Below, one piece after another: positions 8,731-17,118 of a stretch of 64,000 nt of DNA. Origin of the DNA: Herbaspirillum robiniae. GTDB lineage: Bacteria; Pseudomonadota; Gammaproteobacteria; Burkholderiales; Burkholderiaceae_D. The notes beneath the pieces were generated by a model. That model did not search any database, was not told where the DNA came from, and was given only the letters and a program-made list of their open reading frames with translations. The stretch lies in assembly GCF_002213415.1 (NCBI RefSeq), contig NZ_NJGU01000016.1:1-64000 (forward strand), written 5' to 3'. Position numbers and translations under genes: made by a program. The first letter of the stretch is position 1. Each line of letters begins with the position of its first letter.

Positions 8731-9663
8731 TCAACAGCCGGGACCCGCGTTCTCCATCACGCCCACGCCCAGCAGCGGCGGCAATTCCTTCGCCAGTTCG
8801 TCGATCACCGTGCGCAGGCGATGCGGCATGTGGCGCATCGGCGTCCAGGCCAGGTGCATGTCGATGGCGACATAGGATTCTTCTTCCATCACCTTCACCA
8901 GCCGTCCGGACTTCACATGCGCCGCGATCAGCCAGCACGGCAGGCGCGCGAGCCCGGCGCCGGCCACCGCGGCGGCGGCGATGGCCTCGAGATCGTCAAA
9001 GCGCAGCCGGCTGAGCACCGGCGCTTCGCGCAGCCGCCCTTGCGGGTCGCGCAGCTGCCAGCCGTCGTCGCGCGCGCCGCGGCCATACAGAATGGCGTGA
9101 TGGCGGGCGAGATCGTCCAGGCGTTGCGGCCGCCCGTGCTGCGCAAGATAGGCCGGCGCGGCGCATAGCATCAGCGTCTGCACGCCCAGCTTGCGCGCGG
9201 CCAGGCCGCCGCTGTCGTGCATGTCGCCGCTGCGCAGCACCAGGTCCACGCCCTCGTCGACCAGGTCGACGCGGCGGTCGCTGAAGGATGCGGCGATCTC
9301 CAGCTGCGGATGGCGGCGCGCCAGCTCCACCAGCAGCGGCGCCACGCAGATGCGGCCGAACAATACCGGCATGCTGAGCTTCACGCGGCCGCTGGGTTCG
9401 CGCTTGCCGTCGCCGAGCAGCGCCTCGCCGCTCTCCAGCTCCGCCAGCGCGCGCAGGCAGCGTTCGTAGTAGGCCTGGCCTTCGTCGGTCAGGCTCTGGC
9501 TGCGCGTGGTGCGATGAAACAGCCTGACTCCCAACCGCTCTTCCAGTCGCGCGATGCCCTTGCCCACCGCCGAACGCGACAGGTGCATGCGCTCGGCCGC
9601 GCGCGCGAAGCTGCCGGCCTCCACCGCCTGCACGAAAACCGAGATGCCGTTGAAGCTGTCCAT
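8731..9663 (-). CDS. LysR-family regulator beside the oxidoreductase gene
   Basis: A 310-residue LysR-type regulator. The N-terminal winged helix (residues 1-60, ISVFVQAVEAGSFARAAERM through SRSAVGKGIARLEERLG) and the TRSQSLTDEG wing are clear, followed by the periplasmic-binding-like effector domain. The start ATG at 9663 has GGAAGGG just upstream. Longer upstream reading is rejected because it lacks domain content. It is divergent from the medium-chain dehydrogenase gene at 9830, the usual LysR-target arrangement, so it probably controls that gene. It resembles the CrgA/YhjC subgroup, whose members often respond to quinones or electrophiles, but its effector is unknown. Confidence 0.9.
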   Translation of the reverse strand: MDSFNGISVFVQAVEAGSFARAAERMHLSRSAVGKGIARLEERLGVRLFHRTTRSQSLTDEGQAYYERCLRALAELESGEALLGDGKREPSGRVKLSMPVLFGRICVAPLLVELARRHPQLEIAASFSDRRVDLVDEGVDLVLRSGDMHDSGGLAARKLGVQTLMLCAAPAYLAQHGRPQRLDDLARHHAILYGRGARDDGWQLRDPQGRLREAPVLSRLRFDDLEAIAAAAVAGAGLARLPCWLIAAHVKSGRLVKVMEEESYVAIDMHLAWTPMRHMPHRLRTVIDELAKELPPLLGVGVMENAGPGC

Positions 9664-9829
9664 GCCTGCCCTTCCCTGTAGTGACGATCTTGGCTGGGCG
9701 GATTGTCGCGCCATGTCGCCGTGTCGATTGGAGAATCTGATTCTACAGCGCGGCGAAAAAGCACCGCCACCGGCGCCCTGTATTCCTTTATAGACTGGCC
9801 TCCCCTTCATCCCTACAAGGAGTCCGTCG

Positions 9830-10849
9830 ATGGAAAAGCACATGCGACGCTGGCGTATCGAGCAGTTCGGCAAACAGAACCTGCGCCTGGAAACCGTCCC
9901 CGTTCCCACGCCGGGGCGTGGCGAGATCCTGGTCCGGGTGGCGGCGGTGGCGCTGAACTACCGCGACAAGATGAACATCGACAACGGCAGCGGCGGCGCA
10001 CAGGTGGCGCCGCCCTTCACGCCCGCCTCCGACATGGCCGGCGAGGTAGTGGCGCTGGGCGAAGATGCGCGACGCTTCGCCGTCGGCGCGCGGGTGATGT
10101 CGACCTTCTGGGGCGGCTGGCTCGACGGTGAATGGCCGTCGCACGCCGTGGCGCTGGGCGCGCCCGGGCCGGGCATGCTGTCGGAGTACGTGCTGCTGCC
10201 CGAAGACTGGGCCGTCGCCGCCCCCGCCGCGCTGTCGGACGCGCAGGCCAGCACCCTGCCCTGCGCCGGCGTTACCGCGTGGTCGGCGCTGGTGGAGCAC
10301 GGCCGCCTGCATGCCGGGCAGACGGTGGTGCTGCAGGGCACCGGCGGCGTGTCGCTGTTCGGATTGCAGCTGGCGGCGGCGCATGGCGCGCAGGCCATCG
10401 TCATCTCGGGCGACGACGCCAAGCTGGAGCGCGCGCAGGCGCTGGGCGCGGCCCACCTGATCAACCGCCGCCGGACGCCGCGCTGGGACGAGGCGGTGCG
10501 CGAGATGACCGGCGGGCGCGGCGCCGATCATGTGCTGGAGATGGTGGGAGGAGACAACTTCCGGCTGTCGCTGCAGGCGCTCAGGCAAGGCGGCCGGGTG
10601 TCGGTGATCGGCCTGCTGGGCGACGCCGAGATCCACGCGAGCAGCGTGCCGCTGTTCCTCGGCCGCCCGACCATCCAGGGCATAGGCGTGGGCCACCGGC
10701 GCGCGCTGGAAGAGCTCGCGCGCGCCGCCGGTCATGCCGGGCTGGCGCCGGTGATCGAGCGCGAGTACGGCTTCGGCGACCTGCCCCAGGCCATCGATCA
10801 CCTGGAGCGCGGTCCCTTCGGCAAGCTGGTGCTCAGGCTGGATCGCTGA
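9830..10849 (+). CDS. Zinc-independent NAD(P)H dehydrogenase, quinone oxidoreductase-like
   Basis: A 339-residue medium-chain dehydrogenase/reductase of the quinone oxidoreductase-like group. The N-terminal GroES-like fold (residues 1-130) lacks the structural-zinc Cys cluster and keeps the ALNYRDK motif typical of zinc-free enzymes. The Rossmann part carries GTGGVSLFGLQLA in place of a strict GxGxxG. TLPCAGVTAWSAL is the conserved hinge. The start ATG follows AAGGAG at good spacing. It is divergent from a LysR gene and probably its target. It likely reduces an enone, aldehyde or quinone with NAD(P)H; the substrate is unknown. Confidence 0.88.
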   Translation: MEKHMRRWRIEQFGKQNLRLETVPVPTPGRGEILVRVAAVALNYRDKMNIDNGSGGAQVAPPFTPASDMAGEVVALGEDARRFAVGARVMSTFWGGWLDGEWPSHAVALGAPGPGMLSEYVLLPEDWAVAAPAALSDAQASTLPCAGVTAWSALVEHGRLHAGQTVVLQGTGGVSLFGLQLAAAHGAQAIVISGDDAKLERAQALGAAHLINRRRTPRWDEAVREMTGGRGADHVLEMVGGDNFRLSLQALRQGGRVSVIGLLGDAEIHASSVPLFLGRPTIQGIGVGHRRALEELARAAGHAGLAPVIEREYGFGDLPQAIDHLERGPFGKLVLRLDR

Positions 10850-11821
10850 TCAGGCGACGGCGCGGCGCCGTGTCCATACCTCGGGACGCAGCATGTGTTC
10901 GGGCATGCGCCCGGCCAGCGCGTCGATCACCTGTTGCGCGCAGCGGCGCGCGGTGGCCTCCAGCGCCTCCTGCGAGGAACCCGCCACATGCGGCGTCAGC
11001 ACCACGTTGGGCAGCGCGGCGATGGCGGCGTCCGGCGCCAGCGGTTCGCGCTCGAACACATCCAGCCCGGCGCCGGCCAGCCTGCCGGCGGCCAGCGCCT
11101 CGACCAGCGCGGCTTCGTCGATCAGCCCGCCGCGCGAGGTGTTGACCACGATGGCGCCCGGCTTCATCAGCGCCAGGTGGGCGGCGTCCAGCGTATGGCG
11201 CGTATCGGCGCGCAGCGGGCGATGCAGCGACACCACGTCGGCCTCGGCCAGCAGCTGCGCCAGCGTGGGCACGGCGCGCGCGCCGCCCTGCGCGATCGCG
11301 GCCGGATCGGCGCTGGGCGACCATACCAGCACGCGCATGCCCAGGCCGCGCGCGGCCATCTCTCCCAGCAGCCTGCCGGTGCGGCCGTAGCCGACGATGC
11401 CCAGCGTCTTGCCGTACAGCGAAACCATGCGCCCTTCGTACTTGAAGCGCCAGTTGCCGCGCCGCGTGGCGGCGTCGGCGGCCACCACGTTGTGGGCCGC
11501 GGCCAGCATCAGGGTGAAGGCATGCTCGGCCACCGCCAGCACATTGGCGTCGGGCAGGTAGGTGACCGGGATGCCCAGCGCGTGCGCGCGCTCCACGGCG
11601 ATCTTGTCGGTGCCGGTGCCGTGGTTGGCGATCACCGCCAGGCGCGGCGCGCTGTCGACTTCCTGTTCGGAGAGGCCGTCGCGCACGATGGCGGCGTCGG
11701 CGCGTTGCAGTTCCGCGGCCAGCAACGCCGCGTCCGGCGCCATGCAGACCTCGATGCCGGCTGCGCGCAGCAGTTCGGGGCCCACCGGATGGATGGGCTG
11801 GGGAATCACGCACAGCGTCAC
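10850..11821 (-). CDS. NAD-dependent D-2-hydroxyacid dehydrogenase
   Basis: A 323-residue D-isomer 2-hydroxyacid dehydrogenase, interconverting a 2-hydroxyacid and a 2-oxoacid with NAD(P). The nucleotide site GYGRTG is at 144-149. The catalytic residues are Arg230 (TSRGGLID), Glu259 (FEREPL) and His278 (LTPHVAG), so the active site is complete. The start is GTG at 11821, one base after the TGA of the upstream M20 amidohydrolase, so the two are translationally coupled. The pairing suggests that the hydrolase releases an acid which this enzyme then processes. Its stop lies next to the stop of the convergent oxidoreductase gene. Exact substrate unknown. Confidence 0.9.
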   Translation of the reverse strand: MTLCVIPQPIHPVGPELLRAAGIEVCMAPDAALLAAELQRADAAIVRDGLSEQEVDSAPRLAVIANHGTGTDKIAVERAHALGIPVTYLPDANVLAVAEHAFTLMLAAAHNVVAADAATRRGNWRFKYEGRMVSLYGKTLGIVGYGRTGRLLGEMAARGLGMRVLVWSPSADPAAIAQGGARAVPTLAQLLAEADVVSLHRPLRADTRHTLDAAHLALMKPGAIVVNTSRGGLIDEAALVEALAAGRLAGAGLDVFEREPLAPDAAIAALPNVVLTPHVAGSSQEALEATARRCAQQVIDALAGRMPEHMLRPEVWTRRRAVA

Positions 11822-11822
11822 G

Positions 11823-13136
11823 TCAGCCCTCCATCAGTCCGGCGCGCGCGGCCATCACCTGCGACAGCGCGCGCGTGCCGGCGGCGAAGTCGTCCAGTTC
11901 CATCGCTTCATCGGGATTGTGGCTGCCGTTGCCGTTGCGGATGAACAGCATCGCCGTCGCAATCCCCTGGTTGGCGAACAGCGCCGAGTCGTGCCCTGCC
12001 CCGCTGGGCAGGCGCCGATGCGACAGCTGCAACCGCTGCGCCGCCGTCTGCAGTTCGTCCTGCAGTGCCGCGTCCATCTGCGCCGGCTGGCTGCCGGTGC
12101 GTTCGCCCAGTTCGAAGCGCACGCCGTGCTTGCCTTCGGCCGCCGCCACCGCGTCCAGCAGGTGGCGCTCCATGCGCTGCAGGCTGTCGGTGCTGCGCGA
12201 GCGGATGTCCACGCCGAAGCTGGCCAGGCCCGAGACCTTGCTGATGTCGGCCTGCTGGGCATCGGTATAGACCTGGCCGAAGGTCAGCGTCAGTTCGTGC
12301 CCTTCCGCTTCCATCTGCGCCCAGTCCTGCTGCAGGCGCGCGATCACCTCGGCCAGCGCCGCCACGGCGTCGCGGCGGTGGCTGCGCGGGGTCGCGCCGG
12401 AGTGAGCGTATTCGCCCAGCACGCGCGCATGGCGATAGCGCAGGCTGCCGCAGATGCCGGTGACCACGCCGACCTGTTCGCCGGCCTCCACCAGCACCGG
12501 GCCCTGCTCGATGTGCAGCTCGAGGAAGCAGGCGATGCGCGCGGCTTCGAGGTGGGCTTCGCCGGCGGCGATGCCGGGCGGGCGGCCGCCGCATTCGGCG
12601 AGGTGCTCGCGCAGGCTGCGGCGCGTGTCCAGGCGCAGGATGTCCAGCGCGGCGGCGTCCAGCAGGCCGAAGGCCGATTTGCTGCCGATGTACGACACCG
12701 GGAACCAGGCGCTCTCTTCCGCGCGCACGCCCATGACGGTGACGTCGCAGCGCGGGCGGCGGCCGGCGGCGACCCAGCCTGCCAGCACCGCCAGCCCCGC
12801 CACCACGCCGGCGGCGCCGTCGTAGTTGCCGCCGCGCGGCACCGAGTCGAGATGGGAGCCGGTCATCATGGCCGGCGCATCGCGGTCGCTGCCGGGCAGC
12901 GTCATGTACAGGTTGAGCGCGGCGTCGGTGGCGACCTCCAGGCCCAGGCGGCGCGCGGTCTGCGCCATCAGTTCGTGCGCGCGCTGTTCGCCGGCGCCGT
13001 AGGTGTCGCGCGTGATGCCGTGTGCGCTGCCGTTGAGTTCGTCGCTGTCGCGGCGCAGCTGTTCGAACAGCTGCCGCGCCAGTTGCATGTCGGGTTCGGC
13101 CGTGACGGGTGTGGCGGCCGTGGTCTTGGTATCCAT
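11823..13136 (-). CDS. M20 Zn-dependent amidohydrolase (carbamoylase/allantoate type)
   Basis: A 437-residue member of the hydantoinase/carbamoylase branch of peptidase family M20, close to N-carbamoyl-L-amino-acid hydrolase, beta-ureidopropionase and allantoate amidohydrolase. Metal-site motifs are visible: GSHLDSV (His95), NYDGAAG (Asp106), RAEES (Glu140/141) and ELHIEQGPVL in the dimerisation/lid region. A late GAGHDSA motif completes the site. The start ATG at 13136 has GGAAGC upstream; the open frame continuing 98 codons further has unrelated composition and is dropped. It forms a two-gene unit with the downstream dehydrogenase. It cleaves a carbamoyl or ureido group; which one cannot be decided here. 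Confidence 0.88.
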   Translation of the reverse strand: MDTKTTAATPVTAEPDMQLARQLFEQLRRDSDELNGSAHGITRDTYGAGEQRAHELMAQTARRLGLEVATDAALNLYMTLPGSDRDAPAMMTGSHLDSVPRGGNYDGAAGVVAGLAVLAGWVAAGRRPRCDVTVMGVRAEESAWFPVSYIGSKSAFGLLDAAALDILRLDTRRSLREHLAECGGRPPGIAAGEAHLEAARIACFLELHIEQGPVLVEAGEQVGVVTGICGSLRYRHARVLGEYAHSGATPRSHRRDAVAALAEVIARLQQDWAQMEAEGHELTLTFGQVYTDAQQADISKVSGLASFGVDIRSRSTDSLQRMERHLLDAVAAAEGKHGVRFELGERTGSQPAQMDAALQDELQTAAQRLQLSHRRLPSGAGHDSALFANQGIATAMLFIRNGNGSHNPDEAMELDDFAAGTRALSQVMAARAGLMEG

Positions 13137-13575
13137 GTCTGCTTCCGATGTGATTGCGGTGTGGCTGGGTGGCGAAGGGACGACGCTGCGGGCATTCTGC
13201 CCCAAAACGGCAAGCCTGCCCGCCGCAGGTGCGGCGTGCGCATGTCTCTGTGCCCGGACGGGGTTCGGCGGATGGGCCGCGAGGCGGCGCGGTGGCAGGG
13301 CCGGCGGCGGATGGCGCGCGGCGTGTCGTGTTTTCGCAGTCTTGCTGCAAGCAATACTCATGCCGCAGGGAAAGGCGGCACCGTTTCTCACAAGGCGGGG
13401 TTGGCGCTGTCCGACAGACGGCGCGCACATGTTTCTTCGCGGCTTCGAAAAGGCGCGTTTTGCGTCATCGGCGAAGCTGAAAATCAGGGCTTGTCCGACA
13501 TAGCCGGCGCGCGTGGCTGCCTATAGTGGTCGAACGGATTTTCCGGTTATTCATTTGACGCCTAGGAGGTAAAAC

Positions 13576-13899
13576 ATGAACGCACATAAGATGAAAGCAC
13601 GTCATATCCTGATTCCGTCCCTGCTGCTGGCCCTGGCCGGCGGCGCCATGGCGCAGACCACCGCACCGGCCGCGGCAACCGCCGGCGTGCCGTCGAACGA
13701 CCCGTTCGTGCAGAAGCGCCAGGCCGACGCCGACGCCAAGGCCGAATACAAGGCTCAAAAGAAGGCCGCCAAGGCCGACTACAAGGCCGACAAGAAGGCC
13801 GCGTCCAAGCAGCTCAAGCAGGAGCGCAAGGACTCCACCGCCGAACGCAACGAGCAGCTGGCCACATCGCCGGCCACCAAGTCGGACAAGACGCCTTAA
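13576..13899 (+). CDS. Small Lys/Ala-rich secreted protein, unknown function
   Basis: A 107-residue protein with a signal peptide (residues 1-26, cleavage after AMA). The mature chain is low-complexity and highly charged, rich in Lys, Ala, Asp and Gln, with heptad-like KAEYKAQKKAAKADYKADKK repeats, and should form an extended helix in the periplasm. The ribosome site AGGAGGT is nearly ideal, which suggests strong expression. A strong terminator follows at 13937. No domain was recognised; similar Lys/Ala-rich periplasmic proteins exist in related bacteria without a known role. Confidence 0.8.
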   Translation: MNAHKMKARHILIPSLLLALAGGAMAQTTAPAAATAGVPSNDPFVQKRQADADAKAEYKAQKKAAKADYKADKKAASKQLKQERKDSTAERNEQLATSPATKSDKTP

Positions 13900-13936
13900 G
13901 GATATCAGCCACGATTGGCGCATAGCCAGCGCCCAC

Positions 13937-13965
13937 AAAAAAGCCGGATCGCATCCGGCTTTTTT
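13937..13965. terminator. Bidirectional Rho-independent terminator
   Basis: AAAAAAGCCGGAT and ATCCGGCTTTTTT pair perfectly around a 3-nt loop between the convergent small secreted protein and MFS genes. The A-run and T-run make it work on both strands. Confidence 0.93.
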
Positions 13966-13992
13966 GTCGTCCATCGCCGGCCGCTGCGCGGC

Positions 13993-15267
13993 CTAGGTTC
14001 GTCCGTGTCGCCACAACCTGCGCGCCAGCCATCCTGCCGCCAGCACTTGCAGCAGCATGAACCCCGCCACCGCGTTCCATCCCGAATGCTCCCAGAACCA
14101 GCCGCCCACCGAGCCCAGGATGCTGCCGCCCAGGTAGTAGGCCAGCAGGTAGAGCGAGGCGGCGTGGCCGCGGCCGGTGGCGGCCATGCGGCCGACCCAG
14201 CTGCTGGCCGCCGAGTGCGTGGTGAAGAAGCCGATGGTCAGCAGCACGATGCCCAGGATCACCAGCGGCAGCCACGGCGTGCAGGTCAGGAACAGGCCCG
14301 CGCACGAGATCGCGATGCCGGCCGCCACCAGCGGCGCGCGGCCGAAGCGGTCGGCCAGCGCGCCGGCCCAGGAGGAGGCGACGATGCCGAAGATGTAGGC
14401 ACTGAAGATCAGGGCAGTGGCCGTGGCCGAGAGCGAGAAGGGCGCGCCCATCAGGCGAAAGCCGGCATAGTTGTACGAGGTGGCGAAGATGCCCATGGCC
14501 AGCGCGCCGATGCAGAACACCAGCGGCAGGCGGCCGTGCGCGAGATGGCCTTTCCACAGCGAGAAATGATCGCGCAGCTTCATCGCGCCGTTGCGCATGA
14601 AGTTGCGCGACGTCGGCAGCAGCAGCACGAAGGCCACGGCCAGCGCCAGGTCGAGCACGCCGATGGCCAGCATGGCGCTGCGCCAGCCGAAGGACTCGGC
14701 CATCATGCTCATCGCCACCCGTCCCATCATGCCGCCGAAGGCGTTGCCGCTGACGTACAGCCCCATCGAAAAGCCCAGGCCGGCCTGGTCGATTTCTTCC
14801 GACAGGTAGGCCATCGCCACCGCCGGCACGCCGCCCAGCGCGAAGCCTTCCAGCGCGCGCGCCGCCAGGATCAGGTGCCAGGTCGGCGCCACCGCCGCCA
14901 GCAGGTTGCAGCAGGCGGCCACGGCCATCGAGGCGAACATCAGTTCCTTGCGGCCGTAGCGTTCCGAGACGATGCCGGCCAGCGCGATCGACAGCGCCAG
15001 CAGGGCGGTCGACAGCGACAGCGCCAGCGAGGCGCCGGCCGCGCCGACGTTGAATTCGCGGGCGAACTCGGGCAGCAGCGGCTGCACGCAATACAGCAGC
15101 GAGAAGGTGGCGAAGCCGGAGCAGAACAGCGCCAGCGTGATGCGGCGATAGGCGGCCGAGCCGCGCACCGCGCCCTGCGCGGGTTTGGCTTGGACGCTGG
15201 AAGAGGGCGGGCGTTGCGCCGGCGCGCCGGACTTGGCGGGCTTGGCGGATTCGGAGATGGACTGCAT
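13993..15267 (-). CDS. MFS transporter, YnfM-like
   Basis: A 424-residue major facilitator with 12 predicted membrane helices after a roughly 35-residue Ser/Pro/Ala-rich cytoplasmic tail. Motif A variants are visible after TM2 (IVSERYGRKELM) and in the second half (ALADRFGRAPLV). The FATFSLLYCVQPLLPEFA opening and overall pattern match the YnfM/arabinose-efflux-like group. The start at 15267 is chosen over a longer frame that would run through the promoter region. It is divergent from a LysR gene, with a perfect palindrome between them, so regulation by that LysR is likely. The substrate is unknown; export is typical of the group. Confidence 0.88.
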   Translation of the reverse strand: MQSISESAKPAKSGAPAQRPPSSSVQAKPAQGAVRGSAAYRRITLALFCSGFATFSLLYCVQPLLPEFAREFNVGAAGASLALSLSTALLALSIALAGIVSERYGRKELMFASMAVAACCNLLAAVAPTWHLILAARALEGFALGGVPAVAMAYLSEEIDQAGLGFSMGLYVSGNAFGGMMGRVAMSMMAESFGWRSAMLAIGVLDLALAVAFVLLLPTSRNFMRNGAMKLRDHFSLWKGHLAHGRLPLVFCIGALAMGIFATSYNYAGFRLMGAPFSLSATATALIFSAYIFGIVASSWAGALADRFGRAPLVAAGIAISCAGLFLTCTPWLPLVILGIVLLTIGFFTTHSAASSWVGRMAATGRGHAASLYLLAYYLGGSILGSVGGWFWEHSGWNAVAGFMLLQVLAAGWLARRLWRHGRT

Positions 15268-15350
15268 GGCGGATTCCTGGCCGGCGCGCGCAGCCGTGAG
15301 GGCCGGGCGCCTTGTCGTTTCAGATGAACGCCAGTCTGGAAGAATTCGGC

Positions 15351-15366
15351 TATATTGTCCAATATA
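15351..15366. promoter_or_regulatory. Perfect palindrome, candidate LysR operator
   Basis: TATATTG and CAATATA flank a 2-bp centre in the MFS-LysR intergenic region, 37 bp before the LysR start and 84 bp before the MFS start. It fits the T-N11-A LysR box and is markedly AT-rich against its surroundings. Confidence 0.6.
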
Positions 15367-15403
15367 TGGCACTGCCTGTATCCATCTACAAAACAGATAT
15401 CAC

Positions 15404-16309
15404 ATGGAACTCCGACACCTGCGCTACTTCCTGGCCGTGGCCGAGCAACTGAGCTTCACCCGCGCCGCCGAGAAGGTCGGTATCGGCCAGCCGCCGCTGT
15501 CGATGCAGATCAAGGCGCTGGAGGAGGAGGTCGGCGCGCCGCTGTTCTTGCGCACCTCGCACGGGGTGGAATTGTCGGAGGTGGGGCGGGTGTTCCTGCC
15601 GCACGCGCAAAAGGCCGTGGCCGGCGCCGAGCAGGCGCTGCGCGCGGCGCAGCAGGCGGCCAGCGGCGAGGTCGGCCTGCTGCGCATGGGCTTCACGTCT
15701 TCCGCGGTGTTCCATCCGCTGGTGTCGCATTCGCTGCAGCAGTTCCGCGAGCGCCATCCGCGGCTGGAGATCTCGCTCAGCGAGGGCATCACCGAACAGC
15801 TGCTGGCCGACATCGCCGGCTCCCAGCTCGACGCCGCCTTCGTGCGCATCGCCACCACGCCGTCCGAGGAGCTGGGCGTGGTCGAGCTGCCGGCGGAGAA
15901 ACTGAAGGTGGCGCTGCCGCGCACGCATCCGCTGGCGCGGCGCAAATCCTTGCGGCTGGACGACCTGGCGCAGGAAAAATTCATCATGGTCCCGCGCGGC
16001 AAGGGTTCGGCGCTGTACGACGAGATCTTCAGCGCCTGCCAGGCGGCCGGCTTCGATCCGCAGGTGATCCAGCTGGCGCCGCAGCTGACCTCGGCCATCA
16101 ACCTGGTGGCGGCGGGCCTGGGCATTTCCATCGTGCCCGAAGCCATCGAGCAGGTGCAGCTGGCGCAGGTGCGCTATATCGAGATCCGCGAACCGGCGCC
16201 GCGCGCGCAGCTGTCGCTGGCCTATCACCGGCAGTCGATTGCGGCGTCGCGCTTCGCCGGGCACCTGCAGCGTTCGCTGCGGCGCGCGGGGGCGGCGGAA
16301 AAGGAGTGA
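15404..16309 (+). CDS. LysR-family regulator of the divergent MFS gene
   Basis: A 301-residue LysR-type regulator. The DNA-binding part reads MELRHLRYFLAVAEQLSFTRAAE, then GQPPLSMQIKALEEEVG, the signature of the BenM/CatM-like subgroup, and the co-inducer domain spans about 90-295. The ATG at 15404 has a poor ribosome site but agrees with family N-termini, and the MELR(H/Q)LRYF start is very characteristic. It is divergent from the MFS gene, with a perfect AT-rich palindrome between them, so it probably controls that exporter and itself. Effector unknown; this subgroup often senses aromatic acids. Confidence 0.9.
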   Translation: MELRHLRYFLAVAEQLSFTRAAEKVGIGQPPLSMQIKALEEEVGAPLFLRTSHGVELSEVGRVFLPHAQKAVAGAEQALRAAQQAASGEVGLLRMGFTSSAVFHPLVSHSLQQFRERHPRLEISLSEGITEQLLADIAGSQLDAAFVRIATTPSEELGVVELPAEKLKVALPRTHPLARRKSLRLDDLAQEKFIMVPRGKGSALYDEIFSACQAAGFDPQVIQLAPQLTSAINLVAAGLGISIVPEAIEQVQLAQVRYIEIREPAPRAQLSLAYHRQSIAASRFAGHLQRSLRRAGAAEKE

Positions 16310-16361
16310 GGCGGGCGTGAGCGCCGGCGGGGCAGGGCGGCATCGCCACCCGTCGCCGGGT

Positions 16362-16841
16362 TCAGCGGGTCTTGAACTGGTCCAGCACCGAGTTGGCCTG
16401 CTGCAGGAAGGCGGTCGGGTATTCCTCCACCAGCTTCTCCAGCGAAGGGATCATCCGCTCCAGCGCGATGGTCAGCGCGATGTCGCTGATCTCTTCGCCC
16501 CACAGCACTTTCTGCACGAAGGCGGCGGGGCCGATCTCGGAGATCAGGCGCATGCTCATCTGGCGTTCGATGGTGTCGGTGCGGGGGCCGAAGACTTCCT
16601 CGAAGATGTGCACGATGGCTTCCTCGAGCTTGCGGCGGAACTGTTCGACGTCGTCGATCAGCTGCTGCGGGTCGGCCGGCGCGGGCATCTGGCCGCGCTC
16701 GATCAGGTCGCGCGCTTCCTCGGCCATGCGGCTCAGTTCCTGGACGTGCAGCGTCAGCGCGCTGATCTCGTCGATCAGCGTGCGCAGGCGCAGTTGTTGC
16801 GGCATCTCGGATTCGGCGGAACCCGATGGACTTGGATTCAT
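16362..16841 (-). CDS. Helical protein of unknown function
   Basis: A 159-residue soluble, acidic, strongly helical protein with no recognised domain. Residues 15-100 show long amphipathic helices (coiled-coil likely), and the second half (LISEIGPAAFVQKVLWGEE through VEEYPTAFLQQANSVLDQF) looks like a packed helical bundle. It has no signal peptide and no membrane segment. The start ATG at 16841 was chosen because upstream codons are unlike the rest, and further ATGs lie within the first 25 residues. It stands alone, convergent with the LysR gene. It is probably a real gene, as composition and codon use match its neighbours, but no function can be assigned. Confidence 0.7.
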   Translation of the reverse strand: MNPSPSGSAESEMPQQLRLRTLIDEISALTLHVQELSRMAEEARDLIERGQMPAPADPQQLIDDVEQFRRKLEEAIVHIFEEVFGPRTDTIERQMSMRLISEIGPAAFVQKVLWGEEISDIALTIALERMIPSLEKLVEEYPTAFLQQANSVLDQFKTR

Positions 16842-17006
16842 ATTCTTCTTGTGCTCAGGCGACCGACCGGGCAAGGCCCGCGCAGCCTGGTTGAATCAAT
16901 CGTGCCGAGGAGACCGTTCCCTCACGGCTTCTTCGCCACCCCTGGGAAACGGCCATCCGATCCGGTGTCCCGGAAGGCGACGGCGACTTCCCGACCCTTG
17001 GTAATA

Positions 17007-17022
17007 ATTTCCGTGTGGAAAT
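17007..17022. promoter_or_regulatory. Short inverted repeat in promoter region
   Basis: ATTTCC and GGAAAT pair around a GTGT spacer, 166 bp upstream of the helical-protein start in the locally AT-rich 17000-17140 stretch. It could be an operator, but there is no independent support. Confidence 0.3.
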
Positions 17023-17118
17023 GATGCGAAGTATAGTGCGGTGCAAAAATTTACGCATGAAAATTTTGGTCGATTCAGCGCAGAAGCGACAAAGATGACG
17101 TCTATTATTGCCTGATTA

